NCBI GenBank assembly: GCA_946803715.1 | Contig: CAMPET010000011.1 | Location: 494,941-558,940 of the forward strand | Source: Beroe ovata | Lineage: Eukaryota > Ctenophora > Nuda > Beroida > Beroidae | Direction: 5' to 3' | DNA length: 64,000 nt | Shown here: positions 40,301-53,300 of the stretch, piece after piece | How the letters are laid out: every line of letters starts with the position of its first letter | How positions within the stretch are numbered: the stretch's first letter is position 1 | Made by a program: the position numbers and the translations under genes | The notes under the pieces: model-generated | What the model was told of the DNA's origin: nothing | Database searches by the model: none | The model's input: the letters and a program-made list of their open reading frames with translations, nothing else

Positions 40301-43207
40301 TCATAACACCAATCAACATTGTGTCGCGAAATAAATATCATGTGATTTTGGACAAACTGGCACTGACTGAATTATCGCTGACATTAAATCATCGGGAATC
40401 TGACACATGACCTCGATATGACGTCATAAACCTCGGACCTAGGAATTTTATCCCAAAATTTCCGGGGCTGTCAGACATTCCCCTCCATTAAACTTGATAT
40501 TACCGTCCCGATATTATATATGCAGAATTCTCGTTGTATGGCACGGTTAATTGATTAGAATTAGCGTAGGTATATTGCGGTCAAGGGAAATTGAAATCCG
40601 GACGATTTTCGTCGGGAAAATTAAATTATTTTCCCGCTCCAGTGCACATTTGATTCAGATAAAGCTAGAAATAGACGTTACCTACTTCGTATTGCTTGCC
40701 CATTGGATGGACAAAATCATCAACTGAATAGGATGTATTATGAGATATACAATTATTGTATTGTATACAATTGATACACATTCCTGTATACAGAGTTACC
40801 CCCTGTAGTATTGAAATGTGCCGCAACTCTAGATTTATTCTTGACTTATCATTCAGGAATGAATGATTCCGATCAAATTTCAATAATTTTTCATTCATGT
40901 ATGTTTAGTTATTTAAATGCGCCGAGATTCATTTGTACATTAATTTAATGTATGTGATATGTATACATGATATACACTGATATACATTATACATACACTA
41001 ATCATATACTGTCATGTATACGGTATATCAAACAATATATCCGTAAAGCTATGAACAGTTAGAGTAATTTGTGGGCAACACACTTGGTAGTAAGGTAGCT
41101 ACAGTATTGAGTACACCCAAGATTTGACGCAAAACAGAAACGTTTGCGAAAGTTTGAATACCAACTTCGCTTTCAGTTTTTTCTTTGAACTAGGAGTTCT
41201 AACTATATTCGAAAATCAAAACTTCAAAAGTCGTGATTTTTGTGCCAAGACACAAATGTAGAGTTTTCAATCCTGTAAAATCACACATCGCAAAATGTGC
41301 GGTGTAAACGGTAGTCGGGATATGAAATAGATGTCGAACCTATACATTGTACATTTTTAGATCTATCGTCAATCTGATCAGAACATTTGTGAGATTATGA
41401 ATGAGTTATGTAGCCTACTATAGTGTAAGATACACTTGAGAATCGACATATGACTTCGTAACATGCAACTACAGACAAGCATGACCGATTTCACAGATAA
41501 AGTACTGACAATAATGAACATTGCGATCTATGAATAGATGTATGTGTGTGTGCGTGCATGTGTTTGTGAGTGTGCGTCTGTGTATGAATATTGAATAAAA
41601 TTAGGTTTGTAACTAATTTGAGAAGGTTCTGTTATAAATGCGTTACTATTATGTTGCTATATGTGTATTGAAACTTAGTAGAATCCTGTGCCACCATATT
41701 ATTATTTATCTAGCTATTGTACTAACTACTTCTTGAACATTAGAGTAGACGAGAAAGTTGATCAAAAAACAAAACACCGCACAAACAAACAAACAACAAC
41801 CACACAAACAAATAAACAAACAACAACCACACAAACAAACCTAAAAACATTCCTCACCTCTTTGTAAGCAAATACAATGTCGTTATTACTGTGCAACTGC
41901 ACTTGGAAAGTGAAATTCCCGTTTTCAGGGCGATTCTCCAGCTGCATCTTGTCCCACTGTACTATGAACACCGTTTCTAGGAGGGATAGATTGCGTGTGC
42001 GTGTGTGTGTGTGTGTGTGTGNNNNNNNNNNNNNNNNNNNNNNNNNNNNNNNNNNNNNNNNNNNNNNNNNNNNNNNNNNNNNNNNNNNNNNNNNNNNNNN
42101 NNNNNNNNNNTGTGTGGGGATGTCACGCAATAAGCCGAGGGGTATGGGTTTTTTCATCAATGACACCCGGAAGCGGGTTTGAAATGAGTCAAATACTGTT
42201 GTGAACGGTCCCACTAGGGCGTGCAGCGGTCACCATGGCATAGTGGCAATTAAACATCTCTATAAAGAGGAGGTAATGAGGAGATAATGAGGAGGTAATC
42301 ACTAATCACTTACCGCCCGCCCTTTTTAAGTGATAAAGTGATAGAGCATGGTAATGTATCCGTAGGTATCATGTCTGGTGAACTTCAGACATAATTGACA
42401 CTGACACAATACAGGATTCATAGCCAGGCTCCAGTCTGCTACCAATTTTACACCCAATTATGAAGTGGAGTTGTTACAAGTCACTGCATCTCGTTACACC
42501 TCAGTACATACAACCATTGCAAGATATGAGCATATTATGTGACCAATGCCACTGGCGATACCTTCGTAATGTCCTCATTGCATGGCTTGCAACTATTGTA
42601 ATTAGGAGCATATCGGAGAATAACAGACCATTATCATCAAATTCCAATGATTGATTAGCAAGCAATTAGCAAGCTGTTGTCATTACATGGCCGATGTTAC
42701 ATTCCTAGACCTTCATACATACATGATACATTGCCGCCTGCCTGAAATTGCTTCAATTGCAATCTCGGAAATCGACATGCAATCGTGTCACAAGGCAAGT
42801 CAGCCCAAATACACTTTGATACCAAATACACTTTGATGTGTAATTGATACTCTGCTGACGTCACGTACAAAATTGTAGATCGGGTAGATTGTGCAATGGG
42901 AAGGCTGAATCAGTGTGATGTTCATTCAATGTAATGTATGAAGCGCTCGAGTAACTGCATAGGTACCGAGTGTTGTATTGCTTAATCTTTTGTTTCTATC
43001 ATCGGACCTCGTATATTTAATACCTATACATAATGAATGATGTCCATAATAAATGATGTGCTCATCACAAATTCAAAGGACATGAAATTTCCACATCAAA
43101 GTAGGGACTTCTTCTGTGCACTCAAAAATGGTCAAACAGTGACCCACGGAACCACTGTATAGTACATATGACTGTGCGTGTGTGTGTGTGTACGCGTACT
43201 GTGTACT

Positions 43208-43275
<68 letters not shown>

Positions 43276-45628
43276 TTATGATGTGTAGTGTTGACTATAC
43301 AGTATGTACAGTACAATCCAGCGTTATATTCTATTTCCAAGCATTGCAGTGCCATTCGCTGCCAAATTTTCAGTAAATCGATGTTGTACACACGCTGTAC
43401 ATTGTACAATGTACAATCTAATGCGATGTACTGTAAACTGTACAGTGTACATTGTACAATAATATACACCGTGTTCACTGTACACTCTACAAAAGTAGTT
43501 TCTTTATTCAGATCGCAGTGAGAATGTTACTTATACCTTATGAAAATTTGCCACACTTTCGTTCAAAGACGCATACCATGAATTCAGAGTTGAAAACACA
43601 CGGACACACACGTACATGTATACAGACAATACTATTCGGATACTGTCAGAAATCATAATTCTATCATCTTAAACAAATAACACGCCCTATACTCATGCCT
43701 TCGGCAGCATTCCTCTATGTATGTAATGATTCTGGAGGAATGGTTTTCACAAAAGTGTGCTACCACGAAAAGCACTGGGAGTTCCACATAATATGGCCCC
43801 CAGCTTGCATTTCGATGAGGACGAAAAGCAGAGGAAATGTGACATAGGATAATCGGGTAATTTGTTTGAAATCTCACCATTGGAAAAGTAGTAGACATTC
43901 GACTCGTTACTCTGTCCAGGAGCAAAGTTCCCCATAAACGGAGAGATGTAGTTAGCCTGAAATAATTCCATGAAACGATGAAACAAATCCCGATTATTAG
44001 TTTGCTGTCGTCGTTTTGTCCGGCACGACGAAAAGTAGTACGTTTACTACTTCACAACAAACATCAATTCACCATGGCAACGTGTACCCACATTCTTTAT
44101 GATATTCGTCATATGAGCACTGTCAAAGTACGTGGGTCCCACGTGGAGAAATCCTCCGGTCAGTATGGAAACAGTGTCCAGAGGTAGACCGTAGAAGAGG
44201 TAGCTCGTCAGGTTGAGATGTGCATCCTGAAATTGAAACATTTCACCATTCAGAGTGAAATAAGTGCAAACTGCAACCAGAAAAAACTCTGATATTTTGC
44301 AATATACTGATTCGAATTCTGGCGTCGAAAATAGACCAGATTAAAAGCTATTGTCACAAGATAGCCTCGATACGAAAGATTATAAGTAGCCCATGATATT
44401 TCACAAGGATGAATCCCCAAAAGTATCATTTAAACAAGGCATTTTTTACTTTACTGGATCAACTGGACCAAGTTTCTCACCGTCATGTATCCAAGTTTTT
44501 CGGTTGTATTCGAGAGTTCTGCATGTTTGATACTAGAAATAGTAGAGCCTTCCTCAGGACAAAGCTCTATCCAAAGGGAATTATCTGAAGAGTAGGAATA
44601 GAAAATATCATATCAGCTATGTTGACTAGTACTCTAGACTCATACTCTGGTCTCTGGAATGTTTTTGATCTAAGTGTTTTAATTAAGAGAGGAATCCAAA
44701 CCTTGAATGTAAACTGCTTCATAATACTTGTGATTATCCTGCAAGGAAAGGTGAAAATGAATGACCGATGGTTCGTTAACCCAGTATATTACTTGAATTT
44801 GAAATTTTCAACTCACAACTGTACAATTAGTTAACCCAGCATTTCTACAATCTTCAAGAGCTTGGCTTGCGGAATCATCAGAGTTTGATAAAGCACCATC
44901 ATCAGAACTTTCAGATAAATCTTCATTTATCTGTGACTGACTATTGTCTGTTTGAACTTCATCACTATCTGAATTTCTAGCTGCTATAGTTACATCCTCT
45001 GGTGGCGAGGTTAGATCTTTCTGATTAGTTACTTCTTCACTATTACTATCACCACTACTCATTTCATCAGTGGCTGTTGAAATGGCAATGTCTTTTTTAC
45101 TGTCCATACTATTGCTGTTAGAGTCCGTGTCAATAATGCTGTCTAGTGTTGTTGCTGAATCAGTGCTTGAGTCCTTGCTACTTGTCTCCCCTGTGCTAGA
45201 TGTACTATCTGAAATATCATATAAAATATATATTCACCTATGTTCTTTTAACATGGCTATGATCTCTATAAACAGTGATTGTAGTGCTAGCAAAAACAGT
45301 TGTATTAATTGCAAGGAATTACCAGTGGCTGAACGTCTTCTTCTTGCAGTATATCTCAACACTACAGTGGAGTCTTGATTGTGTCCGACATTATTGATCA
45401 TGTAACTGATGGTGCTCATTCCAATAACTACCAGACCTGTTCATATTATCTATTATTTTGAGTCAATGAACCTTTCAAATAGAGGTAAGTTATCTTCATT
45501 GACAGTTCTTTTCTGAATCATAACTCCTGTAAATGCAATAAAGGTGCTAGTTCGTATATAGGGAGCTAGTACATACAGACAGCAATGAAAATGTACTTAC
45601 ATGAGAAAACAAGAGCCTTAGAAATCAT
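26526..45628 (-). CDS. PLXDC-like: Plexin-domain-containing (TEM7/PLXDC) receptor with CCP modules
   Basis: Twenty-one exons, 841 aa, exact total of 2526 nt: 45601-45628, 45323-45436, 44817-45208, 44702-44738, 44481-44584, 44092-44226, 43878-43956, 41858-41976, 39466-39559, 39172-39255, 38904-39061, 38552-38661, 38280-38374, 38044-38142, 37782-37895, 28642-28741, 28034-28325, 27777-27920, 27426-27523, 27232-27303, 26526-26583. A signal peptide starts it; exon 3 is Ser/Asp-rich. The PLXDC core follows: DNHKYYEAVYI, SILTGGFLHVG, ANYISPFMGNFAP, VFIVQWDKM, GNFTFQVQL, IVFAYKE, VGISDAY. A PSI domain (about 396-448) has FQCRWCSKLNKC. Then about 320 residues form four divergent CCP/sushi-like modules, a membrane segment (about 774-797) and the family tail HPTSPSGLFLIEK. 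PLXDC1/2 are single-pass cell-surface receptors; vertebrate ones lack CCP modules. Intron 15 (28742-37781) carries two other genes. Confidence 0.9.
28355..28446. repeat. TG microsatellite around a 9-N gap (28389-28397)
   Basis: (TG)n with GTGTGAGTG and TACTGTGTG interruptions, in the PLXDC-like intron between exons 16 and 17. Confidence 0.9.
29497..31030 (-). CDS. U1-type zinc-finger protein, apparently frameshifted
   Basis: Two exons in PLXDC-like intron 15: 30383-31030 and 29497-30088. The first opens at the ATG at 31030 (an acceptor TTACAG lies just before it) and encodes two C2H2 U1-type fingers: WNCTPCNVAG..HMEGKKHMKK (about 4-30) and LSCRMCELNF..HVSGKQHLRR (about 147-175). As read, it stops at 213 aa (TAA at 30389-30391), just before a strong donor AGAGAG|GTAAAG. 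The second exon is open for about 195 codons in a different frame (LPMWIKAAEVKRRK onwards). Removing one G from the GGGG run (C at 30404-30407 on the plus strand) fuses both into one frame of about 412 aa. Either this is an assembly or allelic error, or the gene is broken. U1-type fingers usually bind RNA or structured nucleic acid; the C-terminal half is not recognised. Confidence 0.72.
31606..31760. repeat. CA-rich microsatellite
   Basis: ACACACA, ACACATGTGCACAC and ACACACACAC runs upstream of the THAP gene. Confidence 0.85.
32981..33175. repeat. 50-bp tandem repeat carrying TTGACACCA
   Basis: Three full units plus a partial one start at 32981, 33031, 33081 and 33131. Each contains TGACACCA..TTTCTCTTGACACCA and CTTTCTACCTCGTTCATGTC. 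The TTGACACC word is the reverse complement of the GGTGTCAA core of the repeat at 1-150. Confidence 0.9.
33518..37305 (+). CDS. THAP-domain and C2H2 zinc-finger protein
   Basis: Nine exons: 33518-33938, 34204-34778, 35244-35483, 35628-35720, 35977-36053, 36222-36306, 36532-36675, 36839-36909, 37131-37305. They total 1881 nt (626 aa), phases compatible. Residues 1-90 form a THAP zinc-binding domain: CCVTGCDNK, KWIIRL, HICSDHFSETDF, NAIPRL. It ends with a Ser-Pro-Glu-Pro repeat (about residues 111-130, coded by four 12-nt units near 33850-33905). Exon 2 is acidic with Lys/Arg-rich patches. Exons 4-7 encode three C2H2-type fingers: YPCSTCAKIF..RHVKSVH, NLCAFCGKGF..HIRAIH and HSCPYCDWKF..HVKKVH. 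THAP domains bind DNA, so this is probably a transcription factor. It is nested antiparallel in intron 15 of the PLXDC-like gene. The exon 2 donor (GAA|GTGAGC) was chosen because it keeps phase; an alternative use of the open stretch 34818-35150 cannot be excluded. Confidence 0.88.
37306..37781. other. Gap between THAP gene stop and PLXDC-like exon 15
   Basis: AT-rich DNA with an ACACAC/AACACTAACAACACTA simple repeat (about 37680-37780). Probably the THAP 3' UTR and PLXDC-like intron. No gene seen. Confidence 0.5.
39084..39130. repeat. TG microsatellite with 1-N gap at 39108
   Basis: (TG)n in the PLXDC-like intron 10, directly next to the acceptor of exon 11. Confidence 0.85.
40020..40110. 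repeat. GC-rich patch in PLXDC-like intron 8
   Basis: GCGCGCTGCGTTCTAGCGCAGG, GCGCGCCGCGCGCGCGCGGC and similar runs inside AT-rich intron DNA. It resembles part of the other GC-rich repeat copies (for example about 60480-60540) but the alignment is partial. Confidence 0.5.
41996..42116. repeat. TG microsatellite around an 89-N gap (42022-42110)
   Basis: (TG)n on both sides of a sized gap, 20 bp upstream of PLXDC-like exon 8 on the minus strand. Confidence 0.9.
43169..43275. repeat. CA microsatellite
   Basis: A short TG run (43169-43190) followed by an uninterrupted (CA)n run of about 60 bp, in PLXDC-like intron 7. TGTACATTGTACAATGTACA palindromes follow at about 43385-43460. Confidence 0.9.
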
Positions 45629-47322
45629 TTTCCAGTGCTGGGCTAGGGGAAGTACAAGTGAAATAATTTCAGAGTTTTGCTAAACTGCATTCCATAGCCA
45701 AATTTCATAAGTCTTGCGTTGTAAGTAGTGTTGATAAGTTAAATACATGATATCTATATTGTGATTCGGTTGTTTGCTTGACCATTTGTCTGTCCGACGT
45801 TATGGTATAATGAACCCTACAATCGCGCAATTTTGATTATTGGCTATATTTCATCAAGATTATAAAATTTTGCTAAATTGCATTCCCAATTCCAGAGCCA
45901 AATTTCGATTTCATAAGTCTTGAGAACGCGCGCCGCAGGTCCCGCCAATTCTGGTCAGATGCAAATGCAATATAGTATAAGTACGAATTTTTTATTGTCA
46001 TGCTGCATTATCTCTGTTTATCGCGCACTGCGTATCATGCACTCATTGCGCGCTTCGCCCTGAGTTCCCTAGCTACGCCGCGCGCAGAAAAATCGGGTCC
46101 CCATTTCCGCACTGAGTGACGCGCCCAGATACTCCGCGCGCGCTGCGCGGCTCCTTTCCACGATATTTCGCGTCTGTTCCCGCGCTGCGTGACTCAAATA
46201 CCGCGGCGCGCGCTGTGCTTGCCGCTTCTACGACTTTTCAGCTCACTGAGTAGAACAGGGGCGCGCAACGTGACGTGTGCACATTCGGATCGCGTCGCGT
46301 CCGCTGGCATCGACAGGCAACATAAAAAATTGTTTTGAAATTGAATGTTATTGTTCATGTTTCAATCTCTGCTATGATCAAAATTCAAAAACCATTAAAA
46401 ATCTAACATCAATCATTGTCTGACGATGCCAGACCGCTGATGCAAGCCGCGAATAAGTTTGCGCCGCGCGCAACGAAATTCTCGACAGGGTCTATCATCG
46501 ATCGACAAATCAATCACCGAAAACCAAATTCGTATCGTCGCATATCTATATCCATGATCAATTGATAGTGCAGTGATACGTATCCTGTATCCGCTAACCA
46601 CGAGACTAAGTTTTGACCACAACCACATGAGATAATGATATCAGTATTCGATATAGACAATTTGGCAACATGTTCATTCTCTGCGTGATTGATCATAACG
46701 AGTACGACGGCATTATATATGTAATTGTATACTTGTGCCCGTTCAGTGCATTTCCAACACACCACGTTGAGTTGATCAAACAACGTGATTAGACAAGGCT
46801 ATATCCTAAAATCAGTATAGTTGGTTGAAAATCGTAAAATCCAAGCTTGATTTATTCAAGCCACACATGAGATTGAGCTATTCTGACATGATGATTCATA
46901 TAAGTTCATCATAGATGGACTCATATCATAGTCATTATTTAAATCCCTTCAAATATCACGTTTAGAGATTTTGATTTAGACCTAAGTCATTCGAGTTCTC
47001 TACAAATATATCCTAATGACGAAAGCACACCGTTCAAATCCTAACAATAATTCCTATACCCAGATAAATGTCCCAAACCTACTACCTCGTAATCTAGACT
47101 GTGAAAATACAAAATAATTTATTCTTATTATCCAATTAACACCTCGACCTACTGCACACCTGTTAACGTAATTGTTAACACCCCTGTTAACCGTTGTGTG
47201 AACAAACGTTTCTTTAACACTGTCTTTTCTGGAACTCTTTTCAGCATTTAGAGATAAACTCAAATCCCTCATGCATCTAACAACTTTTATAGATAAAGAG
47301 TCTCGGAGGGCTCGTCTTATAC
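45629..47322. other. Intergenic between PLXDC-like 5' end and CEPT1-like 3' end
   Basis: The first 300 bp precede the PLXDC-like start and may hold its promoter. A GC-rich repeat occupies about 45930-46510. The rest is AT-rich without a recognisable exon. Confidence 0.55.
45930..46510. repeat. GC-rich dispersed repeat, copy 3
   Basis: The longest copy. It has GATACTCCGCGCGCGCTGCGCG, CCCGCGCTGCGTGACTCAAATA, TTCTACGACTTTTCAGCTCA, GAGTAGAACAGGGGCGCGCAAC, then GACCGCTGATGCAAGCCGCGAA, AACGAAATTCTCGACAGGG and TCTATCATCGATCGACAAA. The order of the two halves is swapped relative to copy 1 (4580-5025). Confidence 0.85.
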
Positions 47323-50300
47323 CTAATTTCTGTCGCTCAAACTAGTGCCTGAGCCACTTGAGTCAGTATTACGGCGCCCGGCGATTCGCGACGACGAACG
47401 GCGCATGATTGGCGCCACTTCGGCAACCGCAGGCGCATTTCTGATGGTGGAGAGTCTTTTCGAGGGGGACGTGTGAGAGGAAGTATATGCTGAGTAGGAG
47501 GAGCGGGATTTGAGAGAGGATGAGGAGGAAGAGCGCGAGGGAGCGGAGGGGGGAGCTGGGGGAGTTAGCTTGACCTGGGGGAGTGGGAATGTTAGGGAGG
47601 GAGTGGTGAATGCAGGGGAGCAGTTGAACAAGTTGGAGTGTAGAGTGCGAAGAGAGAGAGTTAAAAACTTACTCCTTCAGGCATTGTTAAGCAGGGTATC
47701 TCCAAGAATGTACAAATTTCCTTACACACGTCTGTACAGTATCTGATACTATCGTAGGATGTGAATAACTGAAAATGTCGCACCGGTTAGAATTAATGAA
47801 TATTTCTTATGATCGATTCTATACGGCAAGAAGGGCATTATCAATACCGTCATCCCATAAGATGATCGAATAAAGTGCGGAATAATTCGATATTCGTCAC
47901 AGGTGCATATCATAAGATCACGCCATCACGCCACTATATTCAACATTGACATATATGGCCAAGCGGCGTGATTAACTATGATCTTTAAGCATATCAAAAG
48001 ATATGACTTTTAAAATAACGATATCAAATCTTGATTCATCAATGGAATCATTTAAAAAGGTGGGCCTTTCGAAAATGCTTTCGATAGGTGAAATATTTTC
48101 AATTTTTAAAAAATTAATCGGTGTGCAGTGAAGACAGCATGATCACTGTACAGAAATGTCGCCGCGCGTTACGTATACGACACCAAAACGTTGTGTGCGC
48201 GCTACGCGGTCGCGTGATCAAAAACAAGGCATGTTCTCAACTCTCAGGAAATTGGGTGATCCGTGATGCTATCGATTCGGTTTAAGTAAAAGCACGTGAA
48301 GTTATGTGGTGAGAATGTAGGGGGAATATTTTAGAAATTCTCGATATAATCGATTGAATGACGAAAGTGCTGAAATTAATTGAATTTCGTGAAATCTAAT
48401 TTCCCAAGATTCTATGACAACTCCTGCTGCTTTGTCAAATTAAATTACGTGAATTGATGCTGAAATTATCTTACTATGTCCTTGGATTCATTTTTAGCAG
48501 AAACACATAGCACATCAAGGCAGATTTTCATTGAAAACACACTAACAATACTTACCAAACCAGCACTTGTACTGACAATACTTACCATGACCAAGTAAAG
48601 TAAGTAGTTTTCTGGCACTGGTGCGCCTAGGTACTGGTTAACCAGTAGTAGAGCAGGTCCAAGCATAATACTATCCACAACCAGGGTTGGCGGAGATTTC
48701 GTCATGTGTGCCACCTAAGAAGAATAGGAGTGTGGATAAGGTGCCTTGGGGTGAATTAGGTGCCGTAGGGTGTATTAGGTGCCTTGGGGTGAATGAGGGG
48801 TGCTTGTAGAGGATATTGAAGGGTTAATCAGGTATCCAATTCGTTGTATTGAGCATATTTTGTGGGACATGGATGTTCATAATACAACATACGATGTGTG
48901 AGTACATTGTATACATTGTATAGTATATACAACATAGGTGTATCATACTTACTGCAAAGGTTTACGTCATTTGTGTGGAAACTTGAAGCGAAGTCTATAG
49001 AAAGTTGCCCTTGAAACAGAATAGAGAATTTTGCAGCGTAAACGCACCCATTCACGCACCCTGCATCTACACTGCCTATTGCGTTCAAATGTACATATGA
49101 AATTTGGCATACACATCATCACATGAATCTTAGCAGCCAATCAGAATTCACTATTTCCATACATAACCAATCAGAAACCTTGACAACTTTCTGATCCAAT
49201 CAGAATCCTCCATACATGTCTGTGATGAGTACTATGAATAGTGAGCTGACAGGTTACAATGATATAAGTCACAATACATAAATAGGTATGTCATAACAGT
49301 AGACAATGTATAGTGTATAGATCTATACGTCATGTTAATGAGTTACAATAACATTGTATTCGTATTCGGCTAATCAGGTATTGTATTGTAATATCACTGC
49401 ATCAACGTAACATTGACGCTAGTTAGCAACGTATCATTGACACCAGTAGGTGACGTATACTAGACACCAGTATGCGACGTATAATTGACAGTTGACACCA
49501 CTCTGTACAGCAGCGTCACTTATATAAAACATAACACTACATGCAGTGTCTTATCGTTGGGACAACAGTGTATCATCATACATCACAACACTATGACAGT
49601 CTAAACGCACACACACAGTACACAGACACACACAATACACACACACACACAATACACACACAATACACAGACACAGACACAGACTCATACATAATATAAT
49701 ACGATCGAAGAATTGCGACTACTCATTCACAAATTTCACAGTGGCAATGCAGACGGTCTCCTAATAAGTTCTTCAACGCTTTTCCGATAAATCTACAGTA
49801 GGTATCAAAATATTCCTCCTTCTAAAAGAATGGTTACACCAGAAGAAGGGTTAACAATAACAACATTCTACACAAAGTTTCTATTATTATCCGCCTATGG
49901 ATTATAATACTAGCGAATAGATTCTATTGTGGATGCCAGGTAATATTTGCTCCTTATTGCGCCCGCGTCGTAAGTGCCAGTAAAGACCCTTACAAACGGT
50001 GTATAAAAGAGTGGGATTCACTTCACTTTTTACCGATACTCAGCTCAGAAAATCGAAGAAATTTTTTTGTTCTATTTCAATGTAAAGACCATGTATTCCC
50101 ATGTATTTTGAGACGCTGAATCGATTCCCGGTCGAATTTTGGTCTTATCTCGCTTCCCTGAGGAGCTGTGTGCCATGTGACTTCGAACCTCAAGTCTAAG
50201 AAGAAATTGGAATTTATCCAATTTTTCCGACGAGATAGATCAAAAATTCTTACAGAATTGGATTCTACGTCAAAAAATAGGCCAGAAACACTTATTACCA

Positions 50301-53300
50301 GTCATCGTCCCGCGAAAAAACAAGTTTACCGATTTTGGTGTGTCCCATTGAATTTCGTGTTTTGCAGGTAATGCTTCCCACTGGTTAAAAATCGTGATTT
50401 GGGCGTGGCTTTATGCCGAGTATAAACTCTTCATGACCGTGACGAGGGTTCATATTTATAGTGAGATAGTAGGAGAGAAGATTTGGTGAAAAAATGGCGT
50501 CGTAAGTGCCAGTAAAGACTTCTTTAGAGACCCTTAAAAACGGTGTATAAAAGAGTGGGATTCACTTCACTTTTTACCGATACTCAGCTCAGAAAATCGA
50601 AGAAATTTTTTTGTTCTATTTCAATGTAAAGACCATGTATTCCCATGTATTTTGAGACGCTGAATCGATTCCCGGTCGAATTTTGGTCTTATCTCGCTTC
50701 CCTGAGGAGCTGTGTGCCATGTGACTTCGAACCTCAAGTCTAAGAAGAAATTGGAATTTATCCAATTTTTCCGACGAGATAGATCAAAAATTCTTACAGA
50801 ATTGGATTCTACGTCAAAAAATAGGCCAGAAACACTTATTACCAGTCATCGTCCCGCGAAAAAACAAGTTTACCGATTTTGGTGTGTCCCATTGAATTTC
50901 GTGTTTTGCAGGTAATGCTTCCCACTGGTTAAAAATCGTGATTTGGGCGTGGCTTTATGCCGAGTATAAACTCTTCATGACCGTGACGAGGGTTCATATT
51001 TATAGTGAGATAGTAGGAGAGAAGATTTGGTGAAAAAATGGCGTCGTAAGTGCCAGTTAAGACTTCATTAGAGACCCTTAAAAACAGTGTATAAAAGAGT
51101 GGGATTCACTTCACTTTCTACCGATACTCAGATCAGAAAACCGGAGAAAATTTTTTGTCATATTTTCATGCAAATACTACACATCCCCATGAATTTCTGG
51201 ACGCTAAATCGATTCCCGGTCGAATTTTGGCCCTATCTCGCTTTCCTGAGGAGCTGTATGTCATGTGACTTCGAACCTCATATCCAAGAAGAAATTGAAA
51301 TACAAAGCGTAATCTAAAGCCGGATGTAATTGCTTTCGGTACTTCGAATTCGGTACCCAATTTAAATTTGGATTCTTGCCGAACGATACAACTAGTAATC
51401 GAGTTGATTGAGATTCACAAGTTGTGATCATGATACACTATGCTTGTACAACCTGTGGTGACATACCTAAACAGGCATGAGAGGCATTGCTCTATTATAC
51501 CTCAATGTGCTAAACCAGTAAGTTAAGACATGGCTATGTTAGAACGTGTGATAATGAGCAGCTATGACGTCATTCAGTGCAATGTCACATCTCAATGACG
51601 TCATAATGAACAAACCACACTGACACTATTCTAGAAAACCACATGTCACACAGCACAGCTGTGTCATTAGCATGCAGAGTAGTGAATAAAACATAGCTGA
51701 CAGTCGATGCATGCATACTGCACGCTTTCATTAAGAATATCTCAAAGATGTAACTCAGTTTTTCATCATTTATAGTGCTAATTAAAGGTATACCTACTGT
51801 CCTTAAACGTGAAAGGTTATAATATTTCCTTGTGTTCGTATTCGAAAAATCATTCAGTAACAGTCAGACTTGAAAGGAAACCGCGGTCTTGTCATGTGTG
51901 GATGCATGTGTGTGCGTGTGTCTAATAGATTATGGATTGAATCAAGAATCGATCATTTTTGCTTGCTAACTATAATGATACTGGAATGATTCCTCTAAAC
52001 TACCTATCACTGACATCATCGATCGAAGTTGATCCTGCATATTTCCATGTTTACTCACCACAAGAGAGTTGGTGACTTTAGTGAATGCTATTCCCATAGT
52101 CATGAGGAAGAGAACGGTGTTTTGCTGGTATAGCTGAGACTGACTCTCCACCACTATCTTGTAGAACATGCCCGTGAGGAGGAGAATGGGAATTCCCGGG
52201 GATAGGACTGATGTGTCCTGGGGAGAAAACTATAATTTGTAACGAGGGGAGGGGTTAAAATGTCGAGAGTTTAAGAAAATTATGATTATCACGATGCAGA
52301 AAATTCATTCTCTAGTCTCAAAAAATCATCCAATATCGTCCATGGATCAAATTGATTTCCCATGAAAATAAAGGTCGCGTATGAGGTATATCTCATAGTC
52401 TGCTTCCATGATACTCACAGCTATTGTAGCTCCATTTTTCCCAATACCACCACTAAGGATAGAGTTCACATTTCCCGATAGTATGAACGCCCCGACCCCA
52501 CAAATTGTACTGAATATCAACATGAGGTGCTTCAACTGGAAACCTGTATAATGAGGATGTTTGAATGTGGTGGTAATTTATTATTCTCGTATCTCGTATC
52601 TCGTAAAGGACATTCAATTCACTTACCCTCAGTTATCTCATAATTCCACAATTCGCATCCAAATATCCCGGTATAAAACTGTACTCCTATCATGAACAAC
52701 TGTGCTTCTGTCACGTCAANGGGTGAGGAGGGGATAGGACTGATGTGTCCTGGGGGAAATGGGGTGAGGCGGGGACAGGACTGATGTGTCCTGGGGGAAA
52801 TGGGGTAAGGAGGGGACAGGACTGATGTGTCCTGGGGAGAAAATTATAATTTGTAACGAGGGGAGGGATTCTGGGGTTAAAAGGTCGAGAGTTTAAGAAA
52901 ATTATGATTATCACGATGCAGAAAATTGATTCTCTAGTCTCAAGAAATCATCCAATATCGTCCATGGATCAAATTGATTTCCCACGAAAATAAAGGTCGC
53001 GTATGAGGTATATCTCATAGTCTGCTCCCATGATACTCACAGCTATTGTAGCTCCATTTTTCCCGATACCACCACTTAGGATAGAGTTCACATTTCCCGA
53101 TAGTATGAACGCCCCGACCCCACAAATTGTACTGAATATCAACATGAGGTGCTTCAACTGGAAACCTGGGAAGTAGGGGGACATGAGTTGTGAGTAGAGT
53201 GTGAGCACAGAGGATGAGTACAGAGGGTGAGTATAGAGGGTGAGTATAGAGGATGAGTATAGAGGCTGAGTATAGAGGATGAGTACAGAGGATGAGTATA

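Noticed and set aside
50168-50915. Two identical 67-codon plus-strand frames as a duplicated gene
   Set aside because: They lie in a tandem DNA repeat inside an intron, with no family match and no sign of selection on protein.
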